Below the pieces are notes generated by a model that searched no databases, was not told the origin of the DNA, and worked only from the letters and a program-made list of their open reading frames with translations. This document shows positions 1-8,513 of a DNA stretch of 54,636 nucleotides, piece by piece (position 1 is the stretch's first letter; every line of letters starts with the position of its first letter). The translations under genes and the position numbers were made by a program. Source of the DNA: Planctomycetota bacterium (GTDB lineage Bacteria; Planctomycetota; UBA8108; JACQVS01). The stretch is from contig JANQLS010000011.1 in assembly GCA_028280485.1 (NCBI GenBank), forward strand, positions 1 through 54,636, given 5' to 3'.

Positions 1-115
1 TTTATGACCACAGGAAAAAAGAGCTAATAGTTTAGGATTGAAAAATTACGGGGAAGAGGCGAGGATTTTAAAAAATTCACAGCCTCTCCGCGTGCGGACT
101 ACCTCGGAGCAGCAA

Positions 116-359
116 GGAGCGGCCGATAGCCGCGACCATTATTACTGTGCCGCGACTATTATAACTGCACCGCGACCATTATGACTTTAGGAAGTGCGTG
201 AGCGTAGCGAACTTGCACGATGGAGCGGCCGATAGCCGCGACCATTATTACTGCGCCGCGACCATTATGACTTTAGGAAGTGCGTGAGCGTAGCGAACTT
301 GCACGATGGAGCGGCCGATAGCCGCGACCATTATTACGGCGCAGCGACCATCAGACTAG
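116..359 (-). repeat. Tandem two-hairpin repeat array after the HARE-HTH gene
   Basis: Three head-to-tail units start at about 116, 222 and 308. The middle unit is 86 bp, the first about 106 bp and the third is cut short at the stop codon of the neighbouring gene. Each unit holds a GCGGCC-GATA-GCCGC-type hairpin and a GTGCGTGAGCGTAGCGAAC segment. The first unit is longer because a 20-bp subunit of the type CGCGACCATTATTACTG is present three times (about 132, 152, 172). Read on the minus strand, the array begins directly after the stop codon (356-358) of the upstream gene. A related array lies in the same relative position behind the mutase gene at 11913. No protein is likely to be encoded here. 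Confidence 0.85.
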
Positions 360-1084
360 TTCCTCGAAGCGAGGCGATACCGCTGACTGTCCCAATCGAA
401 GTCTTTGTTGAGGTACTTCTTGAGGGTGGCGGCGACGCGTTGGGTGAGTTCATCCATTTCGAGGTCGGTTTGATAGCCGAAGATAACTACGCGACTAGCG
501 ATCTCTGAAACCTTTAAAGGCGAATTAGCTTCGCTTAAGACCTGAATAATGAAATCTTTGAGCCGTGTTTTCTTCTTGGGAAGAATTTCCACGACGGGTT
601 GGTCCCCTTGGATGGCTTCATCGGCTAAGCGATACTTCTTGTGATCTTTTTGAAAGATCTCGTAACGCTGAAGCGCTTGAAACACTGTGTTATAAAAGGA
701 ACGAGGGTTAGTGGAGCTTGAATTGTAGCCCACCTCCGGCAATCGCTTTTGAATATCGGCGGGTGAAAGAGGCTCGTTGGCCTCCATTAAAACTTGAGCG
801 ATATAATCTTTCAGATTTTTCTTACGACGCCCCTTGAGGAAATCTGGAGATGAATGATTTTCTTCCCCCGTCCCCTCTTCTTGGCGACGTTCATCCATCG
901 ATTTGATTTGCGAACGTTCAAGTTGTTCGATGGTGTCTTCGATTCGTTTGAGCTCTAATCGCAAGCGCTCACGCTCACGAAGAAGCTCTGATATCTCACC
1001 ATTTCGTTTCTTCAATTCGATCAGATCTTCGAGATCTCGAAGAGTCAGGTGATCGATGTATTTTTGAGGAATCTTTGAAAACAT
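356..1084 (-). CDS. Coiled-coil protein with two HARE-HTH-like winged-helix domains
   Basis: A 242-residue soluble protein. Residues about 12-65 are a charged helix (LRERERLRLELKRIEDTIEQ) likely to form a coiled coil. Residues about 90-155 and 172-240 are two related domains that begin LKDYIAQVLMEANEPLS and LKDFIIQVLSEANSPLK and end in a KYRLA/RYRLA strand. That pattern matches HARE-HTH (HB1/ASXL) winged helices, a fold used to bind DNA. GGAAGAG lies 3 bases before the ATG and supports this start. It is monocistronic, with an 850-bp leader region upstream and a repeat array directly behind it. The likely role is a DNA-binding or nucleoid-associated regulator; the target is unknown. The domain call is by pattern only. 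Confidence 0.75.
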   Translation of the reverse strand: MFSKIPQKYIDHLTLRDLEDLIELKKRNGEISELLRERERLRLELKRIEDTIEQLERSQIKSMDERRQEEGTGEENHSSPDFLKGRRKKNLKDYIAQVLMEANEPLSPADIQKRLPEVGYNSSSTNPRSFYNTVFQALQRYEIFQKDHKKYRLADEAIQGDQPVVEILPKKKTRLKDFIIQVLSEANSPLKVSEIASRVVIFGYQTDLEMDELTQRVAATLKKYLNKDFDWDSQRYRLASRN

Positions 1085-1930
1085 ATCTCTTCCCGGAACT
1101 TCTTTCTTTACCCACTCTCTCTTCGTTGCCCCAATGAACGATGTGAGTAGATCTCTCCTCTCGACCTACCCGTAAATTCAATAAAGCATCAATTCAGCTA
1201 CGGAATTGCACTTAAATCTATTAAGAGGAAACTTGGATGACAGAGCGATCAAAAGCACACTCGATATTTAGCGCCTATCAAAAAACGCCGAATTCAAGTA
1301 GACCACTCCTAGTTCCCTAATATCCGGATTCACAACCCGGAATCACTTTCGTGATCTCTCATCGAATAAAAGAAGGGAATCATTCACCCTAGATGCGGAA
1401 GTTGAACTCAATGGGCAGTCAACTTACTCTTCTCCGCTTCATCGACCCGTCACAACTTTGTAACCATACCCGGAAGTTGTAAGCGAGTATTCCCCCTCGG
1501 AACTCTATATCAGTGTTGTTTTTCAATAGCAGTTGATTTTCAACAGCATTTGAATTTCAACAACAGCGTTTGACTCTCACTGTCCAAACAACCTCAACCT
1601 TTACATAGCTCCTCTTTCAAGGCGATAAATCGACGCAGCAAAACTAACTTTGCGCGGTTTAAACACGACTTGAATGTTGTTTAATTAATAAAAATGTAAA
1701 GGAGGGGCATACGCAAGTCCCTTAAACACAAGACATTTTAACTCTTACGACAAAAAGTACAATTTGTTTTTCAAATCCAATTGAAATCGGGTTTCCCCCG
1801 ATGCTGTCTCATTAAAAAACTCAATTTCTCCCCCATTCGAACAGTCGCTGCTTCAAGATAAGGCACAACGAATCAATGAAGGTCAAGCTGACCTCATTTT
1901 GTTAAGGTTCATTTAGTCTTCTTAAAAAAA
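1085..1930. other. Long intergenic region upstream of the HARE-HTH gene
   Basis: About 850 bp without a convincing gene. It contains three consecutive TCAA-N-TTGA palindromes (listed separately), and AT-rich stretches around 1670-1700 that could hold a promoter for the minus-strand gene. A good Shine-Dalgarno-like AAAGGAGGGG at about 1699 has no usable start codon or ORF behind it. I see no tRNA or rRNA signature. Confidence 0.6.
1523..1573. promoter_or_regulatory. Three tandem TCAA...TTGA palindromes
   Basis: TCAATAGCAGTTGA (1523-1536), TCAACAGCATTTGA (1540-1553) and a longer TCAA...TTTGA copy (1557-1573) follow one another at 17-base spacing. They share the core TCAAYAGCANTTGA, and each is an inverted repeat. 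The arrangement resembles a cluster of operator sites or iterons. It lies about 440 bp upstream of the start of the HARE-HTH gene. No binding protein can be assigned from sequence. Confidence 0.4.
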
Positions 1931-1970
1931 AATCCGCCCACGAGTCTTTGCAACTCGTAGGCGGATGTTT
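1924..1970 (-). terminator. Rho-independent terminator behind the ParB/HD-GYP gene
   Basis: Stem ATCCGCCCACGAGT (1932-1945) pairs with ACTCGTAGGCGGAT (1953-1966) except for one C-A mismatch, with a 7-base loop. On the minus strand it is followed by nine T residues. The plus strand also has a T run, so it may work both ways. It lies 60-100 bases after the stop of the minus-strand gene. Confidence 0.85.
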
Positions 1971-2025
1971 TTTGAACGTACTCCACCGAATGAAGACAAC
2001 GATTCAGTGGAAGAGCTATAACAAA

Positions 2026-3519
2026 TCAGTTAATGAGGATGACATCCGCACTTTCAATCTCTTCAAAAGCACGATTGGATTCAACTGGGGTTTCCGCTTC
2101 ATCGATGTCTTGCTCAACTTTAGGACTTGTAGATTCAATTCGAACAGGACTATCAAAGCTCAATTCAACGGCTTGACTCAAAAGATCCGCTTCTTTCAGC
2201 CATATGGAGTCTCCGCTCAGGGTCCAATCATTTTCACTTTTAAAAATTTCAAAGCAGTGGCCTTCTTCCTTCTTGAGGTCGACGCTTCTGACGACCCCTC
2301 GACGACCGTCCGCTAATTTCCCCATAAAACCAATCGGGCAAGCGGTTAGAATTCCGGTGAACTGCTTCACCAATGACGGTTCATAAATTCCTAACTTCGA
2401 ACCATCCGTCAGGATCCTAATGGCTTCACCCATCCAAAACGCGGATCGATGAGGTCGCTTAGAAATCAAGGCGCAGTAAGAATCCAGCAATCCGATCAAG
2501 CGAGAAGCGAGAGCAACGGACCTTCCTTCTTTTCCGATGGGATATCCACTTCCATCCCAACGTTCGTGATGGTCTCGAGCGATAACGGATAGCTCATCGA
2601 ATCTCTGTGAAGAACGCTGCAAGATCTCCATACCGATTTGAGTATGAGCTTGCATGCCTTTCCTTCGACTTTGAGTCAAGGGATAAGCGTTGTCGTACCA
2701 ATGAGAGGGAATAGAAAGCATTCCGATGTCGTGAACCAAACCCGCCATTCCTAAGTGGCGAATACCGTCATCCGACCAAGAGCAAGCCCCAGCAAAATGC
2801 TGAGCTAAGAGCGCAACCCGAATAGAATGAGAAGCTAGCCGATCGACGACATCGCCTCTTTCTTCATCCGCATAACCCACCGCTCGAATGTCGAATCCAT
2901 TTTCGACCGGGGCGAGCGCTTGGAGCATCTCAGACAGACTCTCTACCTTATCAGGGCAGATTTTTCGATCGAACTGAACTTTGCGGTAGAGCTCACCGAG
3001 TTGAGCACGCGCTTCTTCAACCTTAACGAGCATCTCTTCTTCCGCAGGTCCTTCATTGAAGGCCTCGATCAAATCGTCAATTTCATTTTGTGAAAGCACT
3101 CGCGAGTTGTGATCGGCAACCGCCATCGGCTGATCCACTGATCCTCGAACACTCATGTCGATGGCTGAAGCTTCTTGTTCTTCTGAAGGCTTTTCGATGA
3201 GAGCTTCAACTTGTTGAGCCTCTTCATTAAAGATCATTTCAGCTTCTTCATCGTTGAGCTTACAAATCATCACTGGAATTTCATCGAGATGGGCCGCTTG
3301 GGCGGCCAACCATCGACGGTACCCACAGATGACTTCGAGTTTTCCTAATTTTACTCGAGCTACGATGGGGTTGATCATTCCTACTCGTGAGATCGATCGT
3401 AGGAGAGGCCCGAGATCTCCCCGGTGCCCTCGCTGAGGGTAAGGCTCGCGATGAAAGGTCTTTTTAACATCATCCATGCTCACCCAGCTGAGTCTTCGAT
3501 TTCTGCTTTCTGAACTCAT
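2026..3519 (-). CDS. ParB-like domain fused to HD-GYP phosphodiesterase domain
   Basis: A 497-residue cytoplasmic protein. Residues about 10-110 resemble the ParB/sulfiredoxin fold: GDLGPLLRSISRVGMINPIVAR is followed by the ParB box-II-like CGYRRWLAAQAAHLDEIPVMI. Residues about 215-370 are an HD-GYP domain: RLASHSIRVALLAQ, GLVHDIGM (the HD pair), HTQIGMEIL, DHHERWDGSGYP (the GYP motif) and LDSYCALISKRPHRSA. Known HD-GYP enzymes hydrolyse cyclic-di-GMP or related dinucleotides. A C-terminal module with GKLADGRRGVVRSV resembles the tail common in this family. ACGGAGAAGTT precedes the ATG. It lies 67 bp behind the Wzc-like gene on the same strand and may be cotranscribed. No HTH between the two parts is evident, so plasmid-type ParB partitioning is unlikely. 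The fusion of these two domains is unusual. Confidence 0.85.
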   Translation of the reverse strand: MSSESRNRRLSWVSMDDVKKTFHREPYPQRGHRGDLGPLLRSISRVGMINPIVARVKLGKLEVICGYRRWLAAQAAHLDEIPVMICKLNDEEAEMIFNEEAQQVEALIEKPSEEQEASAIDMSVRGSVDQPMAVADHNSRVLSQNEIDDLIEAFNEGPAEEEMLVKVEEARAQLGELYRKVQFDRKICPDKVESLSEMLQALAPVENGFDIRAVGYADEERGDVVDRLASHSIRVALLAQHFAGACSWSDDGIRHLGMAGLVHDIGMLSIPSHWYDNAYPLTQSRRKGMQAHTQIGMEILQRSSQRFDELSVIARDHHERWDGSGYPIGKEGRSVALASRLIGLLDSYCALISKRPHRSAFWMGEAIRILTDGSKLGIYEPSLVKQFTGILTACPIGFMGKLADGRRGVVRSVDLKKEEGHCFEIFKSENDWTLSGDSIWLKEADLLSQAVELSFDSPVRIESTSPKVEQDIDEAETPVESNRAFEEIESADVILIN

Positions 3520-3586
3520 AACTTCTCCGTTATCCCACTTGGATTAATACTGAAACTTAGTTAATGAAGAATTGTTTCTACTTGAA

Positions 3587-5788
3587 TCAACTCACTTCGA
3601 CGACAGGCTCGCTTTTTTGAGCTGGAGTTGAGGCAAACTCGATTTCCCCTCGGTAACAATTGAGAACGACACCTAAAACACTCGTTTGAACATTTTCAAA
3701 GAGGTGCTTAGCTCTGAGGGCTTCGTGTTGCTTACACATTCCACTGCGAATCACCATGAGACAACAGTCAGAAAGTCCCACGAGTTCCAACGCTTCACCC
3801 TCTTGGTCGACCGGCGGAGTATCGATCAAGACGACATCCATCGATAGAGCTAACGAGTCTAAAATTGAACGCATGACCTGCCCGCTCAGCGCCGCCTCAG
3901 TGTTTTCATTCACTTGACCCACGGGCAAAACATAAAGGTTTTCATAGAATGCGGTTTGGAGGTAAGGCAAGAGCACATCGGGATGCTCAGAGCTGATCTC
4001 CACGACCTCTTCCATAACCTTGCCACCACGATCCACTTCACTGACGACACAGCCAGACTCCACCAAATCAGCGAGACCCGCTCCGTTGTCTAAGCCCAAG
4101 AGATGATGAAGGCAGGGATTTTTTGTATTCGCATCGACGACCGCTACGCGCATGCCCTTCTTAGCGAGAGCAACGGCGAGGTGAATGACCGAAGTCGTCT
4201 TTCCTTCCCCGGAACGAGCACTGGCAATAGAGAACGTCTTTAAACCGAGTTCACGCCCTACGGTTCTCATTACCGTCGCCATGGTGTTAAATCCTTCGCG
4301 AACTCCACGCTTCGACAGACGCTTTCCTTTTTTATCAGTCGCTTCAGGGTCATACCGTACGGCTTTGGACATAGCTGGAATTTTGGCGAGTATCGGAAGG
4401 CCCAGTAATCCGGCGACAGATTTTTCGGACCTTAATGTTGTGTCTAAAAGTCCCATAAAGAGAAGAATGAGGATCCCCAAGCACCCTCCAGCGATTCCCC
4501 ACACCGTCCTCCAATAGACTCCTCTACCCGCCTGGGTCACAGGCTGACTTTCTTCTGGAGGCGTGATGTGAATCAATTCACCCGAATGAGATTGGAACCA
4601 TTCAACATTAGCGATGCTCTTTCTGACGGGTTCGAGTCTTTGGCTGGCTAACTCGACACGAGTTTGTACTTTGGAAAGATCGGGACGTACTTCGTTGATG
4701 TGTTGATACTCGCGGGCGTGACCTTCTCTTTTCTTTTGGAGAGTATCTAAACGAAGAGAGAGCATGCGGTACTTGTTGATGAGAGCATCATCCTTGGCAT
4801 CCTTCGTTTGTTCAGGCTCGGCACTACTTTCCTCATCTAAACCTTCGCCTTGAGTCTCCAACTGAGATTCCAAATCTAAAATCTTGCGCTGCAGTCTTGC
4901 CATCTGAGGATGACGAGTCGATTTGGTTAGGGAGTTGACCTGATACTCTAACCGCGCTTGAAGGAGATCATCTCGAAGCTCTTCGATTGTTTGCTCCTTG
5001 AGCATCGTTCGAGCTTCTTTTTCTTCCTCCGCACTCGCTTGAGCGACATGGAGATCATTAATCCAACGTGCAAGTTCTAAACGCTCAATTTCGATGCGAC
5101 TGATTTCCTCATCGATCTCTAAGATCATCCGCTGAACCAATTGCTCTTGACGATCGAGGTCGACAACCCCAATTCCCCGGGAAAATTCAAGGCGTTTTTG
5201 AATCGCCTCCTTCCATTCGGCCTCTAATTCTTGCTCCCGCTTTTTAAGTGAAGCCAGAACGTCTTTTGAAACTTGCAGGATTTCATTCTCAAACTTCCAA
5301 GCGAAAGCTTCAGCTAACAACCAGGCTTGAAGGCGGGAAAATTTGGGATTCGAGGCTTCAACTTTAACTTGAACTTGATCCGAATCGATAATTTGAATCT
5401 CACTGTTTTGACTCAACTCTTCGAAGTGGATTTTTTTATCTAGGGTAGAAAAATCTGAAGCAAAATCTCTGAGAGCATCTTGAAGGTCGACTTGGTTACT
5501 CGAGGGATCCAGGGGCACCCTAACTTTTCGTTGTCCTTCAATAAATTCAGCACTTAACTCCGCTAAAGCTTTTCGATCTTCCTCATCCGGTTGAGTCATG
5601 CCCTCGATCAGCGATTGTACTCGCGGAAATTCGGTGAGCGCCCCCAAGCGTACCTCCACTTCAGCAACGGCGACTTCACGAGCTGGCCCCAGGTAGGCTT
5701 CAAAACCTAAGTGAGCCACCAAACCTAAGGCAATTGCAAAAACAGGTATATACCAACGCTGGTAAATTAGATTGATAAGTTTACTCAT
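3587..5788 (-). CDS. Wzc-like polysaccharide chain-length/BY-kinase-type protein
   Basis: About 733 residues from the chosen ATG; an in-frame ATG at 5875 would add 29. There is an N-terminal TM helix just after the start (WYIPVFAIALGLVAHLGF), a long periplasmic coiled coil, and a second TM (WGIAGGCLGILILLFMGLL). A cytoplasmic P-loop domain follows, with Walker A SARSGEGKTTS, Walker A' VAVVDANTKNP and Walker B VVLIDTPPVD. This is the layout of bacterial tyrosine autokinases that control exopolysaccharide export. I chose 5788 because Wzz-type proteins begin close to TM1; no good Shine-Dalgarno decides it. The C-terminus (LNCYRGEIEFASTPAQ...) has no tyrosine cluster, so normal autophosphorylation is doubtful. 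No glycosyltransferase, Wza or Wzy gene is nearby. The downstream neighbour is the ParB/HD-GYP protein. Confidence 0.85.
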   Translation of the reverse strand: MSKLINLIYQRWYIPVFAIALGLVAHLGFEAYLGPAREVAVAEVEVRLGALTEFPRVQSLIEGMTQPDEEDRKALAELSAEFIEGQRKVRVPLDPSSNQVDLQDALRDFASDFSTLDKKIHFEELSQNSEIQIIDSDQVQVKVEASNPKFSRLQAWLLAEAFAWKFENEILQVSKDVLASLKKREQELEAEWKEAIQKRLEFSRGIGVVDLDRQEQLVQRMILEIDEEISRIEIERLELARWINDLHVAQASAEEEKEARTMLKEQTIEELRDDLLQARLEYQVNSLTKSTRHPQMARLQRKILDLESQLETQGEGLDEESSAEPEQTKDAKDDALINKYRMLSLRLDTLQKKREGHAREYQHINEVRPDLSKVQTRVELASQRLEPVRKSIANVEWFQSHSGELIHITPPEESQPVTQAGRGVYWRTVWGIAGGCLGILILLFMGLLDTTLRSEKSVAGLLGLPILAKIPAMSKAVRYDPEATDKKGKRLSKRGVREGFNTMATVMRTVGRELGLKTFSIASARSGEGKTTSVIHLAVALAKKGMRVAVVDANTKNPCLHHLLGLDNGAGLADLVESGCVVSEVDRGGKVMEEVVEISSEHPDVLLPYLQTAFYENLYVLPVGQVNENTEAALSGQVMRSILDSLALSMDVVLIDTPPVDQEGEALELVGLSDCCLMVIRSGMCKQHEALRAKHLFENVQTSVLGVVLNCYRGEIEFASTPAQKSEPVVEVS

Positions 5789-6145
5789 CCCCATTGGGAA
5801 GACGCTCTCATTGTAAAAGGAAGAAGGCAAAATGAGCGTTCCATCGGTAACACCCATAAAAAAAACTGGAACCATCCTTTTCTATCGGAAAGAGAGCTGT
5901 GATTTCTTTGCTACGGAATTTTCGGTCTTAAAATTCCTGACGAACAGATCACTAATCAAACTTCAAAATAATTAACATTAGAGGAAGTTACCGTCATAAA
6001 AAGACTAGTTTGAATTATCGGCCAACCATTCTGGAGTGATAATGCACCTTCGATTCGATGGACAGCGAAGAACGTCGTAAACTTCTTTGATCCTTACTCC
6101 TGCACCTAAACTCGATGGGTTAAGAGGAAGATCATTAACAATCAA

Positions 6146-6160
6146 TAATGTAAAACATTA
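6146..6160. promoter_or_regulatory. Small palindrome upstream of lipoprotein gene
   Basis: TAATGT-AAA-ACATTA is a perfect 6-bp inverted repeat with a 3-base spacer, 30 bases before the lipoprotein start. It could be an operator or part of the leader. It lies in a 400-bp divergent region that also serves the Wzc-like gene. Confidence 0.3.
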
Positions 6161-6190
6161 ACCCCTTAATAACGAAGGATGAGCTGTACC

Positions 6191-6646
6191 ATGAAGAAGC
6201 TCTCTATGCTATTGACCGGACTGGTTTTTGTCTTCGCAGGAACTCTTACCAGTTGCCAAGCCCCCAAAAAATCACCCCTTCCCTTAGCTTGGACAAGCCC
6301 CGAACAGTTTGATGCTACTTTCCGAGAAGCGTTCACAATTTTCTTAACAGTAAAAGGGCAAGAAAAACAACACGTTGGATTTCTCTATCGCCAAGCCAAA
6401 CTCAATGATGAAATTAATTGGGTCGAAGATACCAAGCACCGCCGAGTGGGTTTCTTCCTTCCTAACGACCACGCTTTCAGACTCGTACCCACCGGTAATA
6501 ATAAGGAGCCCAAGTTCACTCACGAAGGCTTGGGGGAACAGAGTCGCGAAGGAGCAATCTCTAAATTGTTAAAGCTCAATCGTGGAGAGATCACCCTCCA
6601 ACCTCTGCTTAAACGAGGGAAGATTAACAAAAAGAAAGATCGCTAA
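6191..6646 (+). CDS. Small predicted lipoprotein
   Basis: About 151 residues. The N-terminus MKKLSMLLTGLVFVFAG is a signal sequence followed by the lipobox LTSC, so the mature protein should start at the cysteine and be lipid-anchored. The remainder is soluble and basic at the end (KRGKINKKKDR). The family is not recognised. GAAGGA (6174-6179) is 11 bases before this ATG; an upstream in-frame ATG at 6179 overlaps that element, so I prefer 6191. It is divergent from the Wzc-like gene and shares a terminator hairpin with the VWA gene that faces it. Confidence 0.75.
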   Translation: MKKLSMLLTGLVFVFAGTLTSCQAPKKSPLPLAWTSPEQFDATFREAFTIFLTVKGQEKQHVGFLYRQAKLNDEINWVEDTKHRRVGFFLPNDHAFRLVPTGNNKEPKFTHEGLGEQSREGAISKLLKLNRGEITLQPLLKRGKINKKKDR

Positions 6647-6780
6647 AATTTACCAAGGCTCAAAGCAAAGCTTAGCATCAAGAAATTTGACATACATGAC
6701 TTTACGCGTTGAGCTTTGGTTTTAAAATTCGTCCTTCCAAGACTGAAGGAGACTCCATCAGTTCCAGAATGGAGTTTACA

Positions 6781-6815
6781 AAAAAAGCCCTCGTCAGTGA
6801 CGAGGGCTTTTTTTA
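6781..6815. terminator. Bidirectional rho-independent terminator
   Basis: AGCCCTCGTCA and TGACGAGGGCT form a near-perfect stem (6786-6808), with an A run on the left and a T run on the right. It serves the converging lipoprotein gene (plus) and secreted VWA gene (minus). Confidence 0.92.
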
Positions 6816-6843
6816 TATCATCTCAATTTGGAAGCATCGCGAT

Positions 6844-8334
6844 CTAAAAGCATCGCGATTTAAAGTCAGCAGGAGGAGCGAGCTTTGGATCCACAGTTAA
6901 CAAGTGGAATGTTCCTCCCGTTCGCTCCGCTAAGAGTTTTAGAAATGCGTTTGCTTTAGCTAACTCATTTTGCACATCTTCAGCACTCACTTGACCTCGT
7001 TGTGAAAAGGGTACAGGATCGTAACCGAAGGTATGAATCTTGACTTTCCGGAAACGATTCATCGATTCTACGTGATCGAGTATCGGCATGGGATCATCAT
7101 TTTTCTTTCCATCTGCTGAAGGAAGTCCATCCGAGAGGAAAAAGATCTCAGCGACTCCCGGGGTGGAGATAGCTGTCGTCAAGGCCTTTTGAGTGTTCGT
7201 ACCGGGAATGGTGACAAACTTCATTCGTTTCACCCACCCGACAGCTTTCTTTTTAGCTTTGGGTGTGGCTCGAACCAATTTCTTTTCGAGGCTCTTTACG
7301 ATCTTATTAAATTCGACAACATTGAATCGAGTTCCTGCTCCAAACTTCTTGAGAGCTTTTAGGAGTTCCCTCTTCGCCATCTCCAAACGCGTCCACCAAC
7401 GAGCCAATCGCTCATCTTCAGGTGTCATCTTACCCCCACCCTGGACGTTTCCTGAATCCGTACCATCTCCAACTCCCAATCCAGGAATATCATCTTTCAT
7501 CACGTAGCGCATCGTTCCCGAAGAATCGATCACAAAGAGAGCATTCTTAGAGAGGATCTTTTTACCGGCAAACTCGGGGGCATCTTTTGAACGGGAAACG
7601 TAGGTCTTGCCCTCATTCTTTTGATCAGGATTAAAGTTGTCCTTAACCGTCTCCCACCACTTCGTCCAATCTCCCATCACATCAAAATCTTGACCGGTTA
7701 AATCCCAAAGGGCTGCCCGAATTTCGTGAGTGATCAAAGTGTGCTCCCTACTTTTAATGAATCGTTCCAAAAGGGATAAAAGTGGAGGGATACATTCTTT
7801 CTTGCGAAGCTTTCTCAAGGCGGGAATCACAGTTCGAAGGACGCGAGGATCTTTGGTGTCGGTCATATTCGCAAGCAGGGCGATCGCGTGCTCTGATTTA
7901 GCTTCAGCGGCAATATCTGCGATATAAATAATCTCGGCTGTTTTTGAACCATTACTCTTCTTGGCGAGATACTTCCTGACTTCCTCATCTTTAAGCATCG
8001 TCGCTAAGATCTTAGCAATTCCTTTGAACTGCTTGGGGGAGACGGCTTTCATTCCAACATCGAACAAAATCTTCGCGGCATCGTCCCCACCGCGAGCCGC
8101 AATTTTACGAGCGATGCTCAAAACAGAGGCGTCTTTCTTAGCCCTGACTGCTTTTTGGATCTCTCGCTTCAAGGTACTGAGGCTTTTCTCTTTTGCCGGT
8201 ACGGGAGCACCCGCGGAAACAGCGGGAGTAACCACAGTAACAACTGAGAGCACGGCAAGACAAACGATGAGACAAAGCTTATTCAAGTTCTTTAACGAAC
8301 TTATTCCTGAAGGGAGTTCAGTTAGATGGATCAT
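6844..8334 (-). CDS. Secreted protein with HEAT-like helices and a VWA domain
   Basis: A 496-residue exported protein. A hydrophobic segment (LCLIVCLAVLSVVTVVTPAVSAGA, split here only for reading) ends in a signal-peptidase-like site near residue 42. Residues about 50-235 are short paired helices of HEAT/armadillo type (ALLANMTDTKDPRVLRTVI). Residues about 255-480 are a von Willebrand A domain with a MIDAS-like DSSGT motif in FVIDSSGTM, the later threonine in IPGTNTQKAL, and FFLSDGLPSAD. VWA domains bind protein ligands through a metal ion. GAGGAT lies 9 bases before the ATG. It follows the nucleoside transporter by 180 bp on the same strand. Proteins of this layout are frequent in planctomycetes; the partner is unknown. 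Confidence 0.85.
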   Translation of the reverse strand: MIHLTELPSGISSLKNLNKLCLIVCLAVLSVVTVVTPAVSAGAPVPAKEKSLSTLKREIQKAVRAKKDASVLSIARKIAARGGDDAAKILFDVGMKAVSPKQFKGIAKILATMLKDEEVRKYLAKKSNGSKTAEIIYIADIAAEAKSEHAIALLANMTDTKDPRVLRTVIPALRKLRKKECIPPLLSLLERFIKSREHTLITHEIRAALWDLTGQDFDVMGDWTKWWETVKDNFNPDQKNEGKTYVSRSKDAPEFAGKKILSKNALFVIDSSGTMRYVMKDDIPGLGVGDGTDSGNVQGGGKMTPEDERLARWWTRLEMAKRELLKALKKFGAGTRFNVVEFNKIVKSLEKKLVRATPKAKKKAVGWVKRMKFVTIPGTNTQKALTTAISTPGVAEIFFLSDGLPSADGKKNDDPMPILDHVESMNRFRKVKIHTFGYDPVPFSQRGQVSAEDVQNELAKANAFLKLLAERTGGTFHLLTVDPKLAPPADFKSRCF

Positions 8335-8513
8335 TTCGATCTATCCTCGTTCAAATTTTTTGTGGTTTTTACCTGTTGTCAGATTGGAACAACAGATGTT
8401 TTATCAAGATATGGGAGTCATGTTCTTACCCACCAGAATCCAATCCTCTAATTTTACCTCCGATACCCCATCATTCGAGATTTTCCTTCGCGGTTGATCA
8501 AATTTTATCGAGT

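Noticed and set aside
116..359. Possible CRISPR array
   Set aside because: Units are contiguous 86-106-bp direct repeats with no constant-length unique spacers and no cas genes; a REP-like tandem array fits better.
284..508. Open reading frame of 74 codons on the plus strand
   Set aside because: It begins inside the repeat array and runs antisense through the end of the HARE-HTH gene; composition and lack of a ribosome-binding site argue against it.
1948..2316. Open reading frame of 122 codons on the plus strand
   Set aside because: It starts within a terminator and overlaps the ParB/HD-GYP gene antisense.
2026..3519. Chromosome-partitioning ParB
   Set aside because: The HTH and dimer domains expected of ParB are absent and no parA or parS sites are adjacent.
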